Positions 28,072 to 38,002 of a stretch of 64,000 nt of DNA are shown one piece after another (position 1 is the stretch's first letter; each line of letters starts with the position of its first letter). Below the pieces are notes generated by a model. The model searched no databases. It worked only from the letters and a program-made list of their open reading frames with translations, and was not told where the DNA came from. Position numbers and translations under genes: made by a program. The stretch covers positions 248,001-312,000 of the forward strand of contig PAAX01000026.1 of NCBI GenBank assembly GCA_002698995.1, read 5' to 3'. The DNA comes from Ignavibacteriota bacterium (GTDB lineage: Bacteria; Bacteroidota; Ignavibacteria; Ignavibacteriales; Melioribacteraceae).

Positions 28072-28910
28072 CAATAGACTAAACGATATTTTGCCCAAAC
28101 CCCAACGGCAATTGCGGTTTTATCAAATTTTGAAACGTTGATTTTATTATTAAAAACATCATACTTTTCTGCATGAAGCTTTTGAAGAAGTTTATAATAG
28201 ATATGCTGCATTGCTCTTGCAGCAAAAAGTGCGGGTTTATCTTCTAAATCTAAATTGCTATTAGCTTTATTAAAATAATATTCTGCTCTCTCCCCTTCAT
28301 ATTTCATAAGTTCAATAAAATTGGGATTGTAAATATTATTCATCAAATCAGTTTCCGAATAATTGAACTTTTCCATATCATTTTTAGGAAGATAAATTCT
28401 ACCGAAATCTGCATCCTTTTTCACATCACGCATAATGTTAGTAAGTTGAAGCGCAACACCAAGATTAATTGCATAATCTCTTGTAGATTTATTTTTATAA
28501 CCGAAAATTTCTATACACATTAATCCAACAGTAGAAGCAACTCTGTAACAATACTGAACTAAATCTTCGGTTGTTAAATAGGTTTTTTTCTGTATATCCA
28601 TTTCCATTCCTTTAATAAGTTCAAAAAAGGGTTCTAAAGGAATGTTGAACTGCTGAATTATTTTTGAAAGTTTATTGAGAAGATTATAATCAGAATTTCC
28701 GTATAAAGCTTTTTCAAGCTCAATACGCCACTTTGTAAGTTTATCCCATTTTTGATCATCAGAAAAACTGTTTTCATCAACAATATCATCAGTTTCCCTG
28801 CAGAAAGCATAAACAGTATTCATAGCATCACGCTTACTTTCGGGGAGCAGGTTAAAAGCATAATAAAAACTGCTTTTACTTTTTTTCGCTATTTCTTTTG
28901 CTTCATCCAT
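28071..28910 (-). CDS. hpnD: Presqualene diphosphate synthase HpnD
   Basis: HpnD couples two farnesyl diphosphates into presqualene diphosphate. The 279 residues carry both prenyl-synthase aspartate motifs: CRETDDIVDEN (about 42-52) and NIMRDVKKDADFGRIYLP. The start codon overlaps the hpnC stop (TAATG) and its stop overlaps hpnE, so all three genes form one operon. A phytoene synthase would look similar; the trio order hpnC-hpnD-hpnE decides. Confidence 0.92.
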   Translation of the reverse strand: MDEAKEIAKKSKSSFYYAFNLLPESKRDAMNTVYAFCRETDDIVDENSFSDDQKWDKLTKWRIELEKALYGNSDYNLLNKLSKIIQQFNIPLEPFFELIKGMEMDIQKKTYLTTEDLVQYCYRVASTVGLMCIEIFGYKNKSTRDYAINLGVALQLTNIMRDVKKDADFGRIYLPKNDMEKFNYSETDLMNNIYNPNFIELMKYEGERAEYYFNKANSNLDLEDKPALFAARAMQHIYYKLLQKLHAEKYDVFNNKINVSKFDKTAIAVGVWAKYRLVY

Positions 28911-29758
28911 TAAGATAAAATTACTTTCTTTAATAATTTGAAAAAATCTTTTCTTTCAATTTTAGGTCTATTCCGAAGAACATCAAAATCTTGCTGCTTT
29001 ATTTTAATAAGAATTTCTTCACCACCTATAATCGTCAATTTAATTTGTAATTTTAATCTGCCGTTAAGGAAATTTAATAAATTTTTCCCTTCATCAAATA
29101 ACTTTTGTGTTCTTGCAACTTGAAAACTAATTAATTGTTTGAAATTACTATTTGCTGAATAATTTTCAAAATCAATTTGGTTTACATTGAAATCGGAAAT
29201 TTCATTTTTAGGCAGATAAATTCTCCCTTTTTTATAATCAACTGATACATCCTGCCAAAAATTTGTTAATTGTAAGGCGGTGCAGATTTTATCGGAAAGA
29301 AGAAAAGCTTCTTTTTCCTTAATCTGAAATAATTCTAAAATTAATCTACCAACCGGATTAGCTGAGTATCTGCAGTAATCAATAAGTTCATTATAATTTT
29401 TGTATCTATCTTTTAATGTATCCTGCTTAAAAGCAAAAATCAGATTTGTAAAATTCTCAATTGTCAATTGCTTTTCATTAATAGTATTTGCTAATGCATA
29501 GAACATATTGTTTGTCCATTTACCATTAAGTGCATCATAAAATTGATTTTCGAAATCATTAAGTAATTCTAATCTTTTTTTAGAATCATAATTATTCTCA
29601 TCTGCATAATCATCTGCAGTTCTGGCGAACTGGTAAATGACGGCAACATGCTTTCTTAAATCTTTTGGGATTAATAAAGATGCGGTAGGAAAATTTTCAT
29701 AGTGAGAATTTGCAAATTTAATTGCTTCGGTATAACCTGTAGATAAATCAAATTTCAT
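28910..29758 (-). CDS. hpnC: Hydroxysqualene synthase HpnC
   Basis: HpnC converts presqualene diphosphate to hydroxysqualene. It is a second member of the squalene/phytoene synthase family, with ARTADDYADEN and NFWQDVSVDYKKGRIYLP motifs. I place the start at the ATG at 29758 (MKFDLSTGY, 282 residues). A start at 29854 would add 32 unconserved residues encoded across the tRNA-Leu gene. It heads the hpnCDE operon, about 55 nt after the tRNA. No squalene cyclase (hpnF/shc) lies in the window. Confidence 0.92.
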   Translation of the reverse strand: MKFDLSTGYTEAIKFANSHYENFPTASLLIPKDLRKHVAVIYQFARTADDYADENNYDSKKRLELLNDFENQFYDALNGKWTNNMFYALANTINEKQLTIENFTNLIFAFKQDTLKDRYKNYNELIDYCRYSANPVGRLILELFQIKEKEAFLLSDKICTALQLTNFWQDVSVDYKKGRIYLPKNEISDFNVNQIDFENYSANSNFKQLISFQVARTQKLFDEGKNLLNFLNGRLKLQIKLTIIGGEEILIKIKQQDFDVLRNRPKIERKDFFKLLKKVILS

Positions 29759-29813
29759 ATATGGATTAGTAAAATAGTAGTTTTCAAATAAGATGAATGA
29801 TATATAAAAATTG

Positions 29814-29897
29814 TGCCCGGAACAGGACTCGAACCTGCACAGGATTGCTCCCATTAGACCCTGAACCTAACGCGTCTACCAATTCCGCCATCCGGGC
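29814..29897 (-). tRNA. tRNA-Leu (anticodon CAG)
   Basis: The 84-nt gene folds into a class II cloverleaf: acceptor GCCCGGA/TCCGGGC, D-arm with GGTAGACGC, anticodon stem TTAGG/TCTAA with loop TTCAGGG (anticodon CAG), long variable arm, T-loop TTCGAGT. The discriminator is A. The CCA end is not encoded. It decodes CUG. Confidence 0.96.
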
Positions 29898-29945
29898 AAA
29901 ACTTAATTTTAAAAAATAATTAAAGTAAAAAACTTTCCAAACTAA

Positions 29946-32237
29946 TTAATCTATTTCAATTGCTTGTTGAGAGTTTAGAGAATCAGCAACCAAATATTTA
30001 TCAAATATTTTTATAGTTGTATCCTTTTCAGAATTGAACGTATCCGGAATATCTTTAATATTTATCCAATCGGTTAAGGTTCCGGTTCGGCAGTCTTGAG
30101 AAGTTAATTTAGGATCACCAAACTCATAAATACTTTCTCTGCAGAAATTAACTCTAACAATATCTCCACTTGTAGGTACTTCAAAATCTTCAATCGGCAT
30201 TTCAATTGTTTCATATAAATCATGCATAAAATATCCCCAAATAGGGAGAGCTGCTCTCGAACCTTGTCCGTAACTTCCGGTAAAAGAAACTCTTCTGTCA
30301 TCAAATCCCACCCAAACTCCGCCGGCTAACTGTGGAGTAAATCCCATAAACCATGCATCGGCATAATCTTGAGTAGTACCGGTTTTACCACCTGCAGGCC
30401 GGTTAAAATTATGAGAAACTCTTACTCTAATTCCGGTTCCTTCATCAATTACAGTGCGGAGTAAACTAGTCATCATAAAGCTGGTTTCTTCACTAATCGC
30501 TTCTGTAGAAATTGGAGAGGAATTATAGATAACTATTCCATCTTTATCTTCAATTCTGGTAATTGACATCGGCTCATTAAAAATTCCTTTATTGGCAATT
30601 GTAGCATAAGCAGAAGTTAATTCTAAAGGAGTTACTTCAGCAGCACCAAGAGAAATTGCCGGAACCAAATCAAGTTTACTATCTATTCCCATTTTTTTAG
30701 CATATTTCCCTATCTGCCAAGTTGGGGCATAACCTTCTATAATTAATCGCGCACTTATAATATTAACAGAATTTTTAATTGCATCTCTTAATGTTAAAAA
30801 TCCACTTACACCCATATCAAAATTATTCGGACTCCAGCCGTTATAATCAAATTTTTGATTAAGCAGCGGGTAAGCCGGATACAATCCGTTATCTAACGCA
30901 ACAGTATAAACAAGCGGCTTAAAAGCTGATCCGGGCTGACGTTTAATTTGGGTTACGTGATTCAATCCATAACTGAAATTTTGATCTCTTCCTCCTATCA
31001 TTGCTCTAATTTCGCCGGTTTTAACATCAAGAACTACAAATCCAACTTCAATGGTTTGAGCAATTCTTTGAACTGAATCTACAAATGCAACATTATTTTT
31101 TAGTATTTCATAAACTGCATCCTTCTCCATTTTTGAATCTGCATTTCTATACTCAGCTCTTCTCTTAATTGCTTTGTCTAAAAGATCATCCAGCAATTCT
31201 CTGTTTCTAGACCACTTCCAGTATTTATCAAACTGTGCTTGAAATTCATCTAAGTGAGTTTTGACAGCTTTATTTGCAATGGCTTGATATCTTGTATCTA
31301 AAGTTGTGTAAATAGTTAAGCCATCTTCATACAAATCAAAATTATACTGCTTTGCCATTTTGGATAACTGCTGTCTTACATATTCAACAAAATGAGGTGC
31401 CTGTCTGCTCTGAAAACTTTCTACCTCTTTTTCCAAATTTAATGCTATAGGTTCAAGTTTAAGTTTTTGATAAGTATCATTATCAAGATAACCAACATCA
31501 ACCATATTATACATTACAAGATTTCTTCTTTGTATTGCATTATTATATCTGTTAACAGGATCGTAAATTCTTGGTGATTTAAGAAGAGCAACAAAAACTG
31601 CAGATTCAGGAATTGTTAAATCTTTTGCTTTCTTATTAAAATAAACTCTAGCTGCCGTACCAATTCCATATGCCCCTTTACCAAAGTATGATTCATTGAG
31701 ATACATTTCAAGAATTTCATCTTTAGTATAATTTTTTTCAATCTGAACAGCAGTTATCCATTCTCTAACTTTTCTTACAACGGTATCAAAAGGTGATTCA
31801 TCGGCTACCCAAAACTCGTATAAATTTTTTGAAAGCTGCTGTGTAATAGTACTTGCACCTTCTTTCTTGAATAAGAAAACAGTTTTAAACATCGCCTTCA
31901 CAAATCTCTCTAAATCAACTCCCCAGTGATCGTAAAATTTTCTATCTTCGGTTGCTATTAAAGCATTTATCAAATGAACAGGTATACTGTCTATTTTTGT
32001 CTCTATTCTATTTTGACGGAAGTACTGCCCAATTAATTCTCCGTCATTACTGAAAACATTGCTGGCTAAACTTTGTTTTGGATTTTCTAATTGTTCTAAT
32101 GATGGGAGTCCCTCAGTTACATATTGAATAAAAAAGTAAGAAGTCAAAAAGAGTATCACAAATAAACTTGAAATTGTACCCCAAAATATTTGTCTTCTTG
32201 TTGATTTATTTTTATTAACCTTTTTCTTGTCTGCCAT
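29946..32237 (-). CDS. mrcA: Penicillin-binding protein 1A (bifunctional)
   Basis: It polymerises glycan strands and cross-links peptidoglycan at the outer face of the inner membrane. About 763 residues: membrane anchor near residues 15-38; GT51 transglycosylase with ATEDRKFYDHWGVD, EGASTITQQLSKN and ILEMYLNESYFGKGAYGIGTAA; transpeptidase with GSAFKP (active-site Ser-x-x-Lys), SVN in KNSVNIIS, and KTGTTQDYADAWF. ATG at 32237 is preceded by GGGAG, hence preferred over the codon at 32252. It overlaps the lpxH-like gene's stop-codon region by a few bases at most. Gene name by homology. Confidence 0.95.
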   Translation of the reverse strand: MADKKKVNKNKSTRRQIFWGTISSLFVILFLTSYFFIQYVTEGLPSLEQLENPKQSLASNVFSNDGELIGQYFRQNRIETKIDSIPVHLINALIATEDRKFYDHWGVDLERFVKAMFKTVFLFKKEGASTITQQLSKNLYEFWVADESPFDTVVRKVREWITAVQIEKNYTKDEILEMYLNESYFGKGAYGIGTAARVYFNKKAKDLTIPESAVFVALLKSPRIYDPVNRYNNAIQRRNLVMYNMVDVGYLDNDTYQKLKLEPIALNLEKEVESFQSRQAPHFVEYVRQQLSKMAKQYNFDLYEDGLTIYTTLDTRYQAIANKAVKTHLDEFQAQFDKYWKWSRNRELLDDLLDKAIKRRAEYRNADSKMEKDAVYEILKNNVAFVDSVQRIAQTIEVGFVVLDVKTGEIRAMIGGRDQNFSYGLNHVTQIKRQPGSAFKPLVYTVALDNGLYPAYPLLNQKFDYNGWSPNNFDMGVSGFLTLRDAIKNSVNIISARLIIEGYAPTWQIGKYAKKMGIDSKLDLVPAISLGAAEVTPLELTSAYATIANKGIFNEPMSITRIEDKDGIVIYNSSPISTEAISEETSFMMTSLLRTVIDEGTGIRVRVSHNFNRPAGGKTGTTQDYADAWFMGFTPQLAGGVWVGFDDRRVSFTGSYGQGSRAALPIWGYFMHDLYETIEMPIEDFEVPTSGDIVRVNFCRESIYEFGDPKLTSQDCRTGTLTDWINIKDIPDTFNSEKDTTIKIFDKYLVADSLNSQQAIEID

Positions 32238-32238
32238 T

Positions 32239-32964
32239 TTACTCCCAATCAATAATATTTAATTGATCATCTTTATATTTAAGATAGCAAGGTTTGCTAA
32301 GCCAAGTACCCAGATTTATATATCTTCCGTTTTTATATGTTTTATCTGCTCTGTTGTGTGAATGACCAAAAATCACAAAATCAAATCCTTCATCAATTTT
32401 ATTTTGTGCTGTTTCAAAAAGTCCGTCAATTTCACCATAGTTTTTTTCTGCTGTATAATCTCTGCTCTTTTTGCTTGATGAACTTGCAATTGCAATTCCA
32501 AGGTCCGGATGAATCAAAGAAAATACTTTCTGCAAAAATTTATTTCTTAGAATTTTCTTTAGAATTTTGTAGCCCAAATCATTTTTAACTAAACCATCAC
32601 CGTGACCAAGAAAAAACTTTTTCCCTTTTAATTCAACTTCAATCGGATCTTCATAGACTTTAACATTCAATTCATCACTAAAAAAATTACGATGCATAAA
32701 ATCATGATTTCCAATTAAATAATGAACTTTAATTCCGGCATCGGTTAGATTCTTTAAAGCTGTAAATGTTTTGAAATATCCTTTTTGAATTACTCTTCTA
32801 TATTCAAACCAATAATCAAAAAGATCTCCAAGAATAAAAAGTTCTTCTGCATCTTCCTTTATAAAATTAAGAAAGCGAATTAGTTTCTCTTCTTTGAGTT
32901 TTTCTTTTTCCTTGGATTCTAAACCTAAATGAAGGTCTGAAATAAAATAGACTGATTTTTCCAA
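32239..32964 (-). CDS. lpxH: UDP-2,3-diacylglucosamine diphosphatase-like (LpxH-type) metallophosphoesterase
   Basis: LpxH hydrolyses UDP-2,3-diacylglucosamine in lipid A synthesis at the inner membrane. The 241 residues show the calcineurin-like metal ligands in order: FISDLHLG (8-15), GDLFDYW (about 46-52), GNHDF, GHGDG and GHSHNRAD. Such motifs, with LFDYW and the post-GNHD helix, match LpxH/LpxG-type enzymes better than other phosphoesterases. The start is TTG at 32964. It is coupled to the PBP1A gene, both envelope functions. Confidence 0.83.
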   Translation of the reverse strand: MEKSVYFISDLHLGLESKEKEKLKEEKLIRFLNFIKEDAEELFILGDLFDYWFEYRRVIQKGYFKTFTALKNLTDAGIKVHYLIGNHDFMHRNFFSDELNVKVYEDPIEVELKGKKFFLGHGDGLVKNDLGYKILKKILRNKFLQKVFSLIHPDLGIAIASSSSKKSRDYTAEKNYGEIDGLFETAQNKIDEGFDFVIFGHSHNRADKTYKNGRYINLGTWLSKPCYLKYKDDQLNIIDWE

Positions 32965-33018
32965 TACAATTACATTTTATTTGATTGCAAAAGATAAGCT
33001 TTTCTTATGAATTTATTC

Positions 33019-34713
33019 TTAATCTTCATAAATAAAATTTGCCAAAAGCCAGTTATTTGGATCAATTTCAACTTCATTAATTTGAAAATCTGTTTGAAGC
33101 TGAATTATTGTATCTTTTGAAGTAATATAATATTTCACACTTTCTTTTTTATCCGTACCAACCAAATTTACTTCGAGTGAAAAATTATAAATATCATAAC
33201 CGTCTTGAATCTGATTTAATTTTAGGTATGATTTATTTTTTTCTTTTACTAAAGAATAATCCGCATAAATAAAACAGACTCCATTGTAAATCCACTGATC
33301 AAAAAATTTAGTAAGATTTATACCGCTAATTTTTTCAGCAAGATTTTTCAAATCATCAGTTGAGGCATTTGAATATTTATAGGTAGTAAAATATTCTTTC
33401 AATAAAAGATCAAAATTATCTTCCCCAATTTCGAACCTCAACATATGCAGAACCCAAGCCCCTTTATTATAAATAGTAGAAGAAAACATTATTCCTTCAG
33501 GATCATAAAGTCTGGTATCATTAAAATCATTCTTTTTAGAAAAGAGAGTTGAGATTAGCGAGTTTCTTCCGCTTTTATTTTCCCAGTAAAGTGCTTCGGA
33601 ATAAGAAGAAAATCCTTCATTAAGCCAGATATCTTTCCAAGATTTTAATCCAACAGCATTTCCCCACCAATGATGAGCAGCTTCATGAACAATTACATCT
33701 GAAAAAAATCTATTGCCGCTTACAAGCTTACTTCCAATTCCAACTATAGTTTGATTTTCTATAGCACCCATCTGCCAATCAAATTCTGCAATGCCGTATT
33801 TCTCTTTTAAAAAAGGATATTCCCCAAACTTTTCATTAAAAAATAATAAGGCATCTTTAGAGACTTGAAGATCATAAATTGATTTTTCTGTATTCTCGTT
33901 CAGTAGAAAATAATCTAATGGAAGAACTTTATCATCAGACAAAATTAATGAATCTTTTATATGTTTATACTCTGCGCTGTATATAGCAACTAAGTAGGTT
34001 GAAATTGGATAATAAGTTTCCCATACATAAGTTTTCTTGTCATCATTTAACAAAACTTCTTTAAGAACTCCGTTTGATAATGATGTATAATTAGAATCAT
34101 TAGTAATTGCAATTCTTAATTGAGATTTATCATCGGGAAAATCATTACAAGGAAACCAGCTCGATGCAAATATTGGTTCACTTAAAGTTAGAAGTCTTTT
34201 ACTCCCCTTTTCTTCCGTTATGTAAAATGATCCTAATCCTTTATTATCCGGCTTTCCTTGATATGTAATTTTTAATTGTACAGTATCTTTATGATTACTT
34301 GGAAGCTCAATGTTTAGCTGGTCATCAAGCTTTTTGAATATTAATTCTTTTTCATTATAAGTAACAGATATATTTTCAAAATCGCTTGAAAAGTCTAATG
34401 AAATAAAATTATTAGATGAAGAAAGTGGAATAAAATCGATTATAGCTGCAGCTGAAATTGATTCATTATCAAGATTAAGATTAATATCCAAATCATACTT
34501 AATAACATCAATTTTACCGATATTATTTTCATAATACTTATTAATATCTTCAATAGAAACAAAATCGAAATCCAATCCGATGTTAAATACTGTTTCTTTC
34601 TGAGCAAAATTTATGTTATAAATTTTAAATAGAAGATATACTGAAATAATTGCCAGCAAAAGAACTATAATCAGCGATAAGAATAAAATTTTAAGAGATT
34701 TTGTAGTTTTCAT
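33019..34713 (-). CDS. Membrane-anchored M1-family zinc peptidase
   Basis: A 564-residue protein with an N-terminal anchor (about residues 8-30) and a gluzincin catalytic domain: VIVHEAAHHWWG around 340-350 (HExxH zinc site) and, 19 residues on, WLNEGFSSYSE with the third ligand glutamate. The GxMEN-like substrate motif appears as GAIENQT about 25 residues before. The N-terminal beta-rich half resembles the aminopeptidase N saddle. It likely trims peptides or proteins in the periplasm. It is shorter than PepN (about 870), lacking the C-terminal helical repeats. Confidence 0.88.
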   Translation of the reverse strand: MKTTKSLKILFLSLIIVLLLAIISVYLLFKIYNINFAQKETVFNIGLDFDFVSIEDINKYYENNIGKIDVIKYDLDINLNLDNESISAAAIIDFIPLSSSNNFISLDFSSDFENISVTYNEKELIFKKLDDQLNIELPSNHKDTVQLKITYQGKPDNKGLGSFYITEEKGSKRLLTLSEPIFASSWFPCNDFPDDKSQLRIAITNDSNYTSLSNGVLKEVLLNDDKKTYVWETYYPISTYLVAIYSAEYKHIKDSLILSDDKVLPLDYFLLNENTEKSIYDLQVSKDALLFFNEKFGEYPFLKEKYGIAEFDWQMGAIENQTIVGIGSKLVSGNRFFSDVIVHEAAHHWWGNAVGLKSWKDIWLNEGFSSYSEALYWENKSGRNSLISTLFSKKNDFNDTRLYDPEGIMFSSTIYNKGAWVLHMLRFEIGEDNFDLLLKEYFTTYKYSNASTDDLKNLAEKISGINLTKFFDQWIYNGVCFIYADYSLVKEKNKSYLKLNQIQDGYDIYNFSLEVNLVGTDKKESVKYYITSKDTIIQLQTDFQINEVEIDPNNWLLANFIYED

Positions 34714-34768
34714 TTATTTATGAAGAATTGTTAATCTTTTCTTAAATTAAAGTCGTTTCAAAATAATA

Positions 34769-34776
34769 TAATTTTG
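34769..34776 (+). promoter_or_regulatory. TAnnTTTG box before glgC
   Basis: TAATTTTG, 24 nt before the ATG at 34801. Fits the Bacteroidota -7 consensus; no clear -33 element. Confidence 0.35.
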
Positions 34777-34800
34777 TATAAACAAAAAAAGAGAAATTAT

Positions 34801-36039
34801 ATGCCTTTCACTGGTTCATCAGTTTTAAGAGACACAGTTACATTTATTCTAGCCGGCGGGCAAGGAGAAAGACTTTCACCATTAACAACAGTAAGAACTA
34901 AACCTTCTGTGCCGTTTGGTGGCAAGTACAGAATTATTGATTTTGCACTTTCAAATTGTTTGAACTCCGGACTAAGAAAAATCTATTTGTTAACCCAATA
35001 CAAATCAGATTCATTAAATCAGCACTTGTATGAAGCGTGGAATATTTTTAATCCAGATTTAGGAGAATTTATTTTTTCTATTCCACCGCAGCAGAAAACT
35101 AGTAATAATTGGTATATGGGGACTGCAAATGCGATCCGCCAAAATTTAAATTTAGTATCCACAGGAAAACATAAGTGGACACTTATTCTTTCCGGTGATC
35201 ATATTTACAAAATGGACTACTTGAAAATGCTTCAGTATCATATTGAAAAGAAAGCTCATCTTTCTATTTCAAGTATGTACATTCCAAAATCTCAAGCAGC
35301 TAGATTTGGTGTACTGGGCATTGACGAAAAGTATAAAGTTTTATCATTTGTCGAAAAACCAAAAGATCCTCCTGAGATTCCGGATAAACCGGGTTTCTCA
35401 TTTGTAAATATGGGAATTTATGTTTTTGATGCTGATGTTTTAAGAGATGTTCTACTAAAAATGGAAGGCGAAGGAATTGAAAATAAAGACTTTGGAAAAG
35501 ATGTAATTCCTTATATGATAAAAAGCGGTTACAATGTTTTTAGCTACAGATTTGAAGATGAAAATAAAAAAGAACAGCCGTATTGGATGGATATAGGTAC
35601 AATTGACAGTTACTATGCAGCCAGTATGGATTTGATAAATGTTCAGCCCGATTTTAATCTTTACGACGATAACTGGCCTTTAAGAACAAAAGTATTACAA
35701 TCTCCACCGGCAAAAACTCTTTCACATGAAGGAGAAAGAGTAGGTAGAGCATTTAATTCTCTTGTATGCGACGGTACAATTATTTCCGGCGGTTTGGTTG
35801 AAAGATCTTTAATTGGTCCTAATGTAAAAGTTAATAGTTATACTTATATAACTGATTCAATAATTTTTAACAATGTAAATGTTGGAAGACATTCAAGAAT
35901 TAGAAGAGCAATTATTGATAAGAATGTTGAAATTCCCGAAGGAACTGAAATCGGTTTTGATATTGAAAATGATAAAAAAAGATTCACAGTTTCTGAAACC
36001 GGAATTGTTGTTATTCCTAAGAATTATGTTTTTAAATAA
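34801..36039 (+). CDS. glgC: Glucose-1-phosphate adenylyltransferase
   Basis: It makes ADP-glucose from glucose-1-phosphate and ATP, the committed step of glycogen synthesis. The 412 residues carry the nucleotidyl motif FILAGGQGERLSPLTTVRTKPSVPFGGKYRIIDF, the GTANAIRQN block, EKPKDPP, and a left-handed beta-helix C-terminus (GGLVERSLIGPNVKVNS...). I choose the ATG at 34801 over TTG 34774 because the nine residues added are unconserved and would overlap the promoter-like box. A terminator follows at 36058. It stands alone between the M1 peptidase and uvrC. Confidence 0.96.
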   Translation: MPFTGSSVLRDTVTFILAGGQGERLSPLTTVRTKPSVPFGGKYRIIDFALSNCLNSGLRKIYLLTQYKSDSLNQHLYEAWNIFNPDLGEFIFSIPPQQKTSNNWYMGTANAIRQNLNLVSTGKHKWTLILSGDHIYKMDYLKMLQYHIEKKAHLSISSMYIPKSQAARFGVLGIDEKYKVLSFVEKPKDPPEIPDKPGFSFVNMGIYVFDADVLRDVLLKMEGEGIENKDFGKDVIPYMIKSGYNVFSYRFEDENKKEQPYWMDIGTIDSYYAASMDLINVQPDFNLYDDNWPLRTKVLQSPPAKTLSHEGERVGRAFNSLVCDGTIISGGLVERSLIGPNVKVNSYTYITDSIIFNNVNVGRHSRIRRAIIDKNVEIPEGTEIGFDIENDKKRFTVSETGIVVIPKNYVFK

Positions 36040-36057
36040 ATAACAGTTTGTTTTCTT

Positions 36058-36102
36058 AAAGCAATCTTTCTTTAATTAGTTTTAGAAAGATTGCTTTTTT
36101 TA
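36058..36102 (+). terminator. Rho-independent terminator of glgC
   Basis: Fourteen-base-pair stem AAAGCAATCTTTCT / AGAAAGATTGCTTT with a 12-nt loop, followed by a T-run. Confidence 0.92.
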
Positions 36103-36151
36103 TTTCTACAGAATTGAATTTTATACCCTTCTAAAAAATCATACAATTCAT

Positions 36152-36159
36152 TAGTTTTG
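36152..36159 (+). promoter_or_regulatory. TAnnTTTG box before uvrC
   Basis: TAGTTTTG, 22 nt before the uvrC ATG, just past the glgC terminator. Same -7-type pattern as before malQ and glgC. Confidence 0.35.
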
Positions 36160-36181
36160 CTTTTTAACAAAATCAGTTTTT

Positions 36182-38002
36182 ATGACAGAATCAATTAAAA
36201 ATAAATTAGAAAATCTTCCGGCTAATCCTGGTGTTTACCAGTTTTTCGATAAATCGCAAAAAATTATTTACGTAGGAAAAGCGAAAAATTTAAGAAATAG
36301 AGTCCGTTCTTATTTTCAAAACGGAATAACTTCTCCAAAAACTCTGGCAATGGTTAGCAAAGTTGAAGATTTACAATTAATAGTAACAGATTCTGAAGTT
36401 GAAGCTTTAGTATTAGAGAATAATCTGATCAAGGAATATAAACCGCGGTATAATATAAATCTTAAAGACGATAAATCATTTCCATACATTAGAGTAACTA
36501 ACGAACCATATCCGCAGATTTATCCAACCAGAAATATTGAGAAAGATGGTTCTAAATATTTTGGTCCTTATACAGAAGTTAAGTCGATGAAAAATTCACT
36601 TCGACTGATAAATAAAATATTCAAAATAAGAAGCTGCAAATATTTTATTGATGATGAAGTTATTGAAAAGAAAAAGATAAAAGTCTGTTTGGATTATCAT
36701 ATCAAAAAGTGCGATGGACCTTGCGAAGGTTTGATTAGTCAGGTTGATTATAATTCAATGGTAAATCAAGTAATAAAATTGTTAAGAGGAAAAACGGAAG
36801 ATTTAATTGCAGAATTAAATAGTGAAATGAATTCAGCAGCATCAAATTTGAACTTTGAAAAAGCCGCTGAAATAAGGGATAAAATTGATCAGCTGAAAGT
36901 TTATTCCTCTAAGCAGAAAATTGTTACGAATGATTTTATTGACAGAGATATAATCGGATGTGCTTCAGAAGGAAAAGATGTTTCTGCCACAATATTGAAT
37001 GTTAGGAATGGTAAGCTGGTTGGGAAAAGGCAATTCAATCTTACTGCAGATGCTAACGAAGAACTTGATCAGATATATTCTGCAGTAATAAGATTTTATT
37101 ATTCTGAGTTTGTAGAAATCCCAAAAGAGATTGTTGTAGAAGTTCAACCGTTTGATTATGATACCTTACTTGAATGGTTTAAGCAGAAAGAGAGCAAGGA
37201 ACCAAAGTTTATTATTCCTCAAAGGAAAAGTGAGACTAAATCACTTTTAGAAATGTGCCGGCAAAATGCAATTCTTCAATTAAAAGAAATTCAGCTTCAG
37301 AGGATGAAAAAGGAAGGTAATGTTCCTTATGTACTTGCTGCATTAAAAAGGGATTTACGACTTAAAAATATTCCAAATAGAATTGAATGTTTTGATATCT
37401 CTAATCTGCAAGGAACAGATACGGTAGCCAGTATGGTAGTTTTTGTTGATGGGAAACCTAAAAAAAGTGAATATAGAAAATTCATCATAAATGAAGTTGA
37501 AGGACCGAACGATTTTGCAAGTATGATGGAAGTGATTAAAAGAAGATACAGCAGAGTTGTAGAAGAAAATCAAACTCCTCCAGATTTAATAATGGTTGAC
37601 GGCGGAAAGGGACAGCTTTCATCAGCAATTAAAATATTAAAGGAAATTAATCTGGCTAACTTTGAAATAATAGGACTTGCAAAAAGATTAGAAGAAGTAT
37701 TTCTTCCCGAACATTCTGAAGCACAGACAATTCCAAGAACCTCATCTTCATTAAAATTGCTTCAGCATATAAGAGATGAAGCTCACAGATTTGCAATTAC
37801 TTTTCACAGACAAAGAAGAGATAAAAGAACTTTTACAACAGAACTTACTGAAATAAAAGGAATTGGTGATAAAGTTGCAGCAAAGCTTTTAACAGAATTT
37901 GAAAATCTAGATTTAATAAAGAATGCTTCTTTAGAGGAACTTGCTAAAGTGATAGGAAAAGCAAAAGCTGAATTGATAATTAATCATTATCAAAACAATT
38001 AA
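36182..38002 (+). CDS. uvrC: Excinuclease ABC subunit C
   Basis: UvrC makes both incisions in UvrABC nucleotide excision repair. The 606 residues include the GIY-YIG domain (GVYQFFDKSQKIIYVGKAKNLRNR, 18-41), the Fe-S cysteines in RSCKYF, VCLDY and KKCDGPC (about 155-180), a UVR motif in FEKAAEIRDKI, the RNase H-like endonuclease (ECFDISNLQG, MVDGGKGQ) and the tail helix-hairpin-helix pair (IKGIGDKVAAKLL). Stop codon overlaps the antiporter's stop on the opposite strand (shared TTAA). Confidence 0.97.
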   Translation: MTESIKNKLENLPANPGVYQFFDKSQKIIYVGKAKNLRNRVRSYFQNGITSPKTLAMVSKVEDLQLIVTDSEVEALVLENNLIKEYKPRYNINLKDDKSFPYIRVTNEPYPQIYPTRNIEKDGSKYFGPYTEVKSMKNSLRLINKIFKIRSCKYFIDDEVIEKKKIKVCLDYHIKKCDGPCEGLISQVDYNSMVNQVIKLLRGKTEDLIAELNSEMNSAASNLNFEKAAEIRDKIDQLKVYSSKQKIVTNDFIDRDIIGCASEGKDVSATILNVRNGKLVGKRQFNLTADANEELDQIYSAVIRFYYSEFVEIPKEIVVEVQPFDYDTLLEWFKQKESKEPKFIIPQRKSETKSLLEMCRQNAILQLKEIQLQRMKKEGNVPYVLAALKRDLRLKNIPNRIECFDISNLQGTDTVASMVVFVDGKPKKSEYRKFIINEVEGPNDFASMMEVIKRRYSRVVEENQTPPDLIMVDGGKGQLSSAIKILKEINLANFEIIGLAKRLEEVFLPEHSEAQTIPRTSSSLKLLQHIRDEAHRFAITFHRQRRDKRTFTTELTEIKGIGDKVAAKLLTEFENLDLIKNASLEELAKVIGKAKAELIINHYQNN

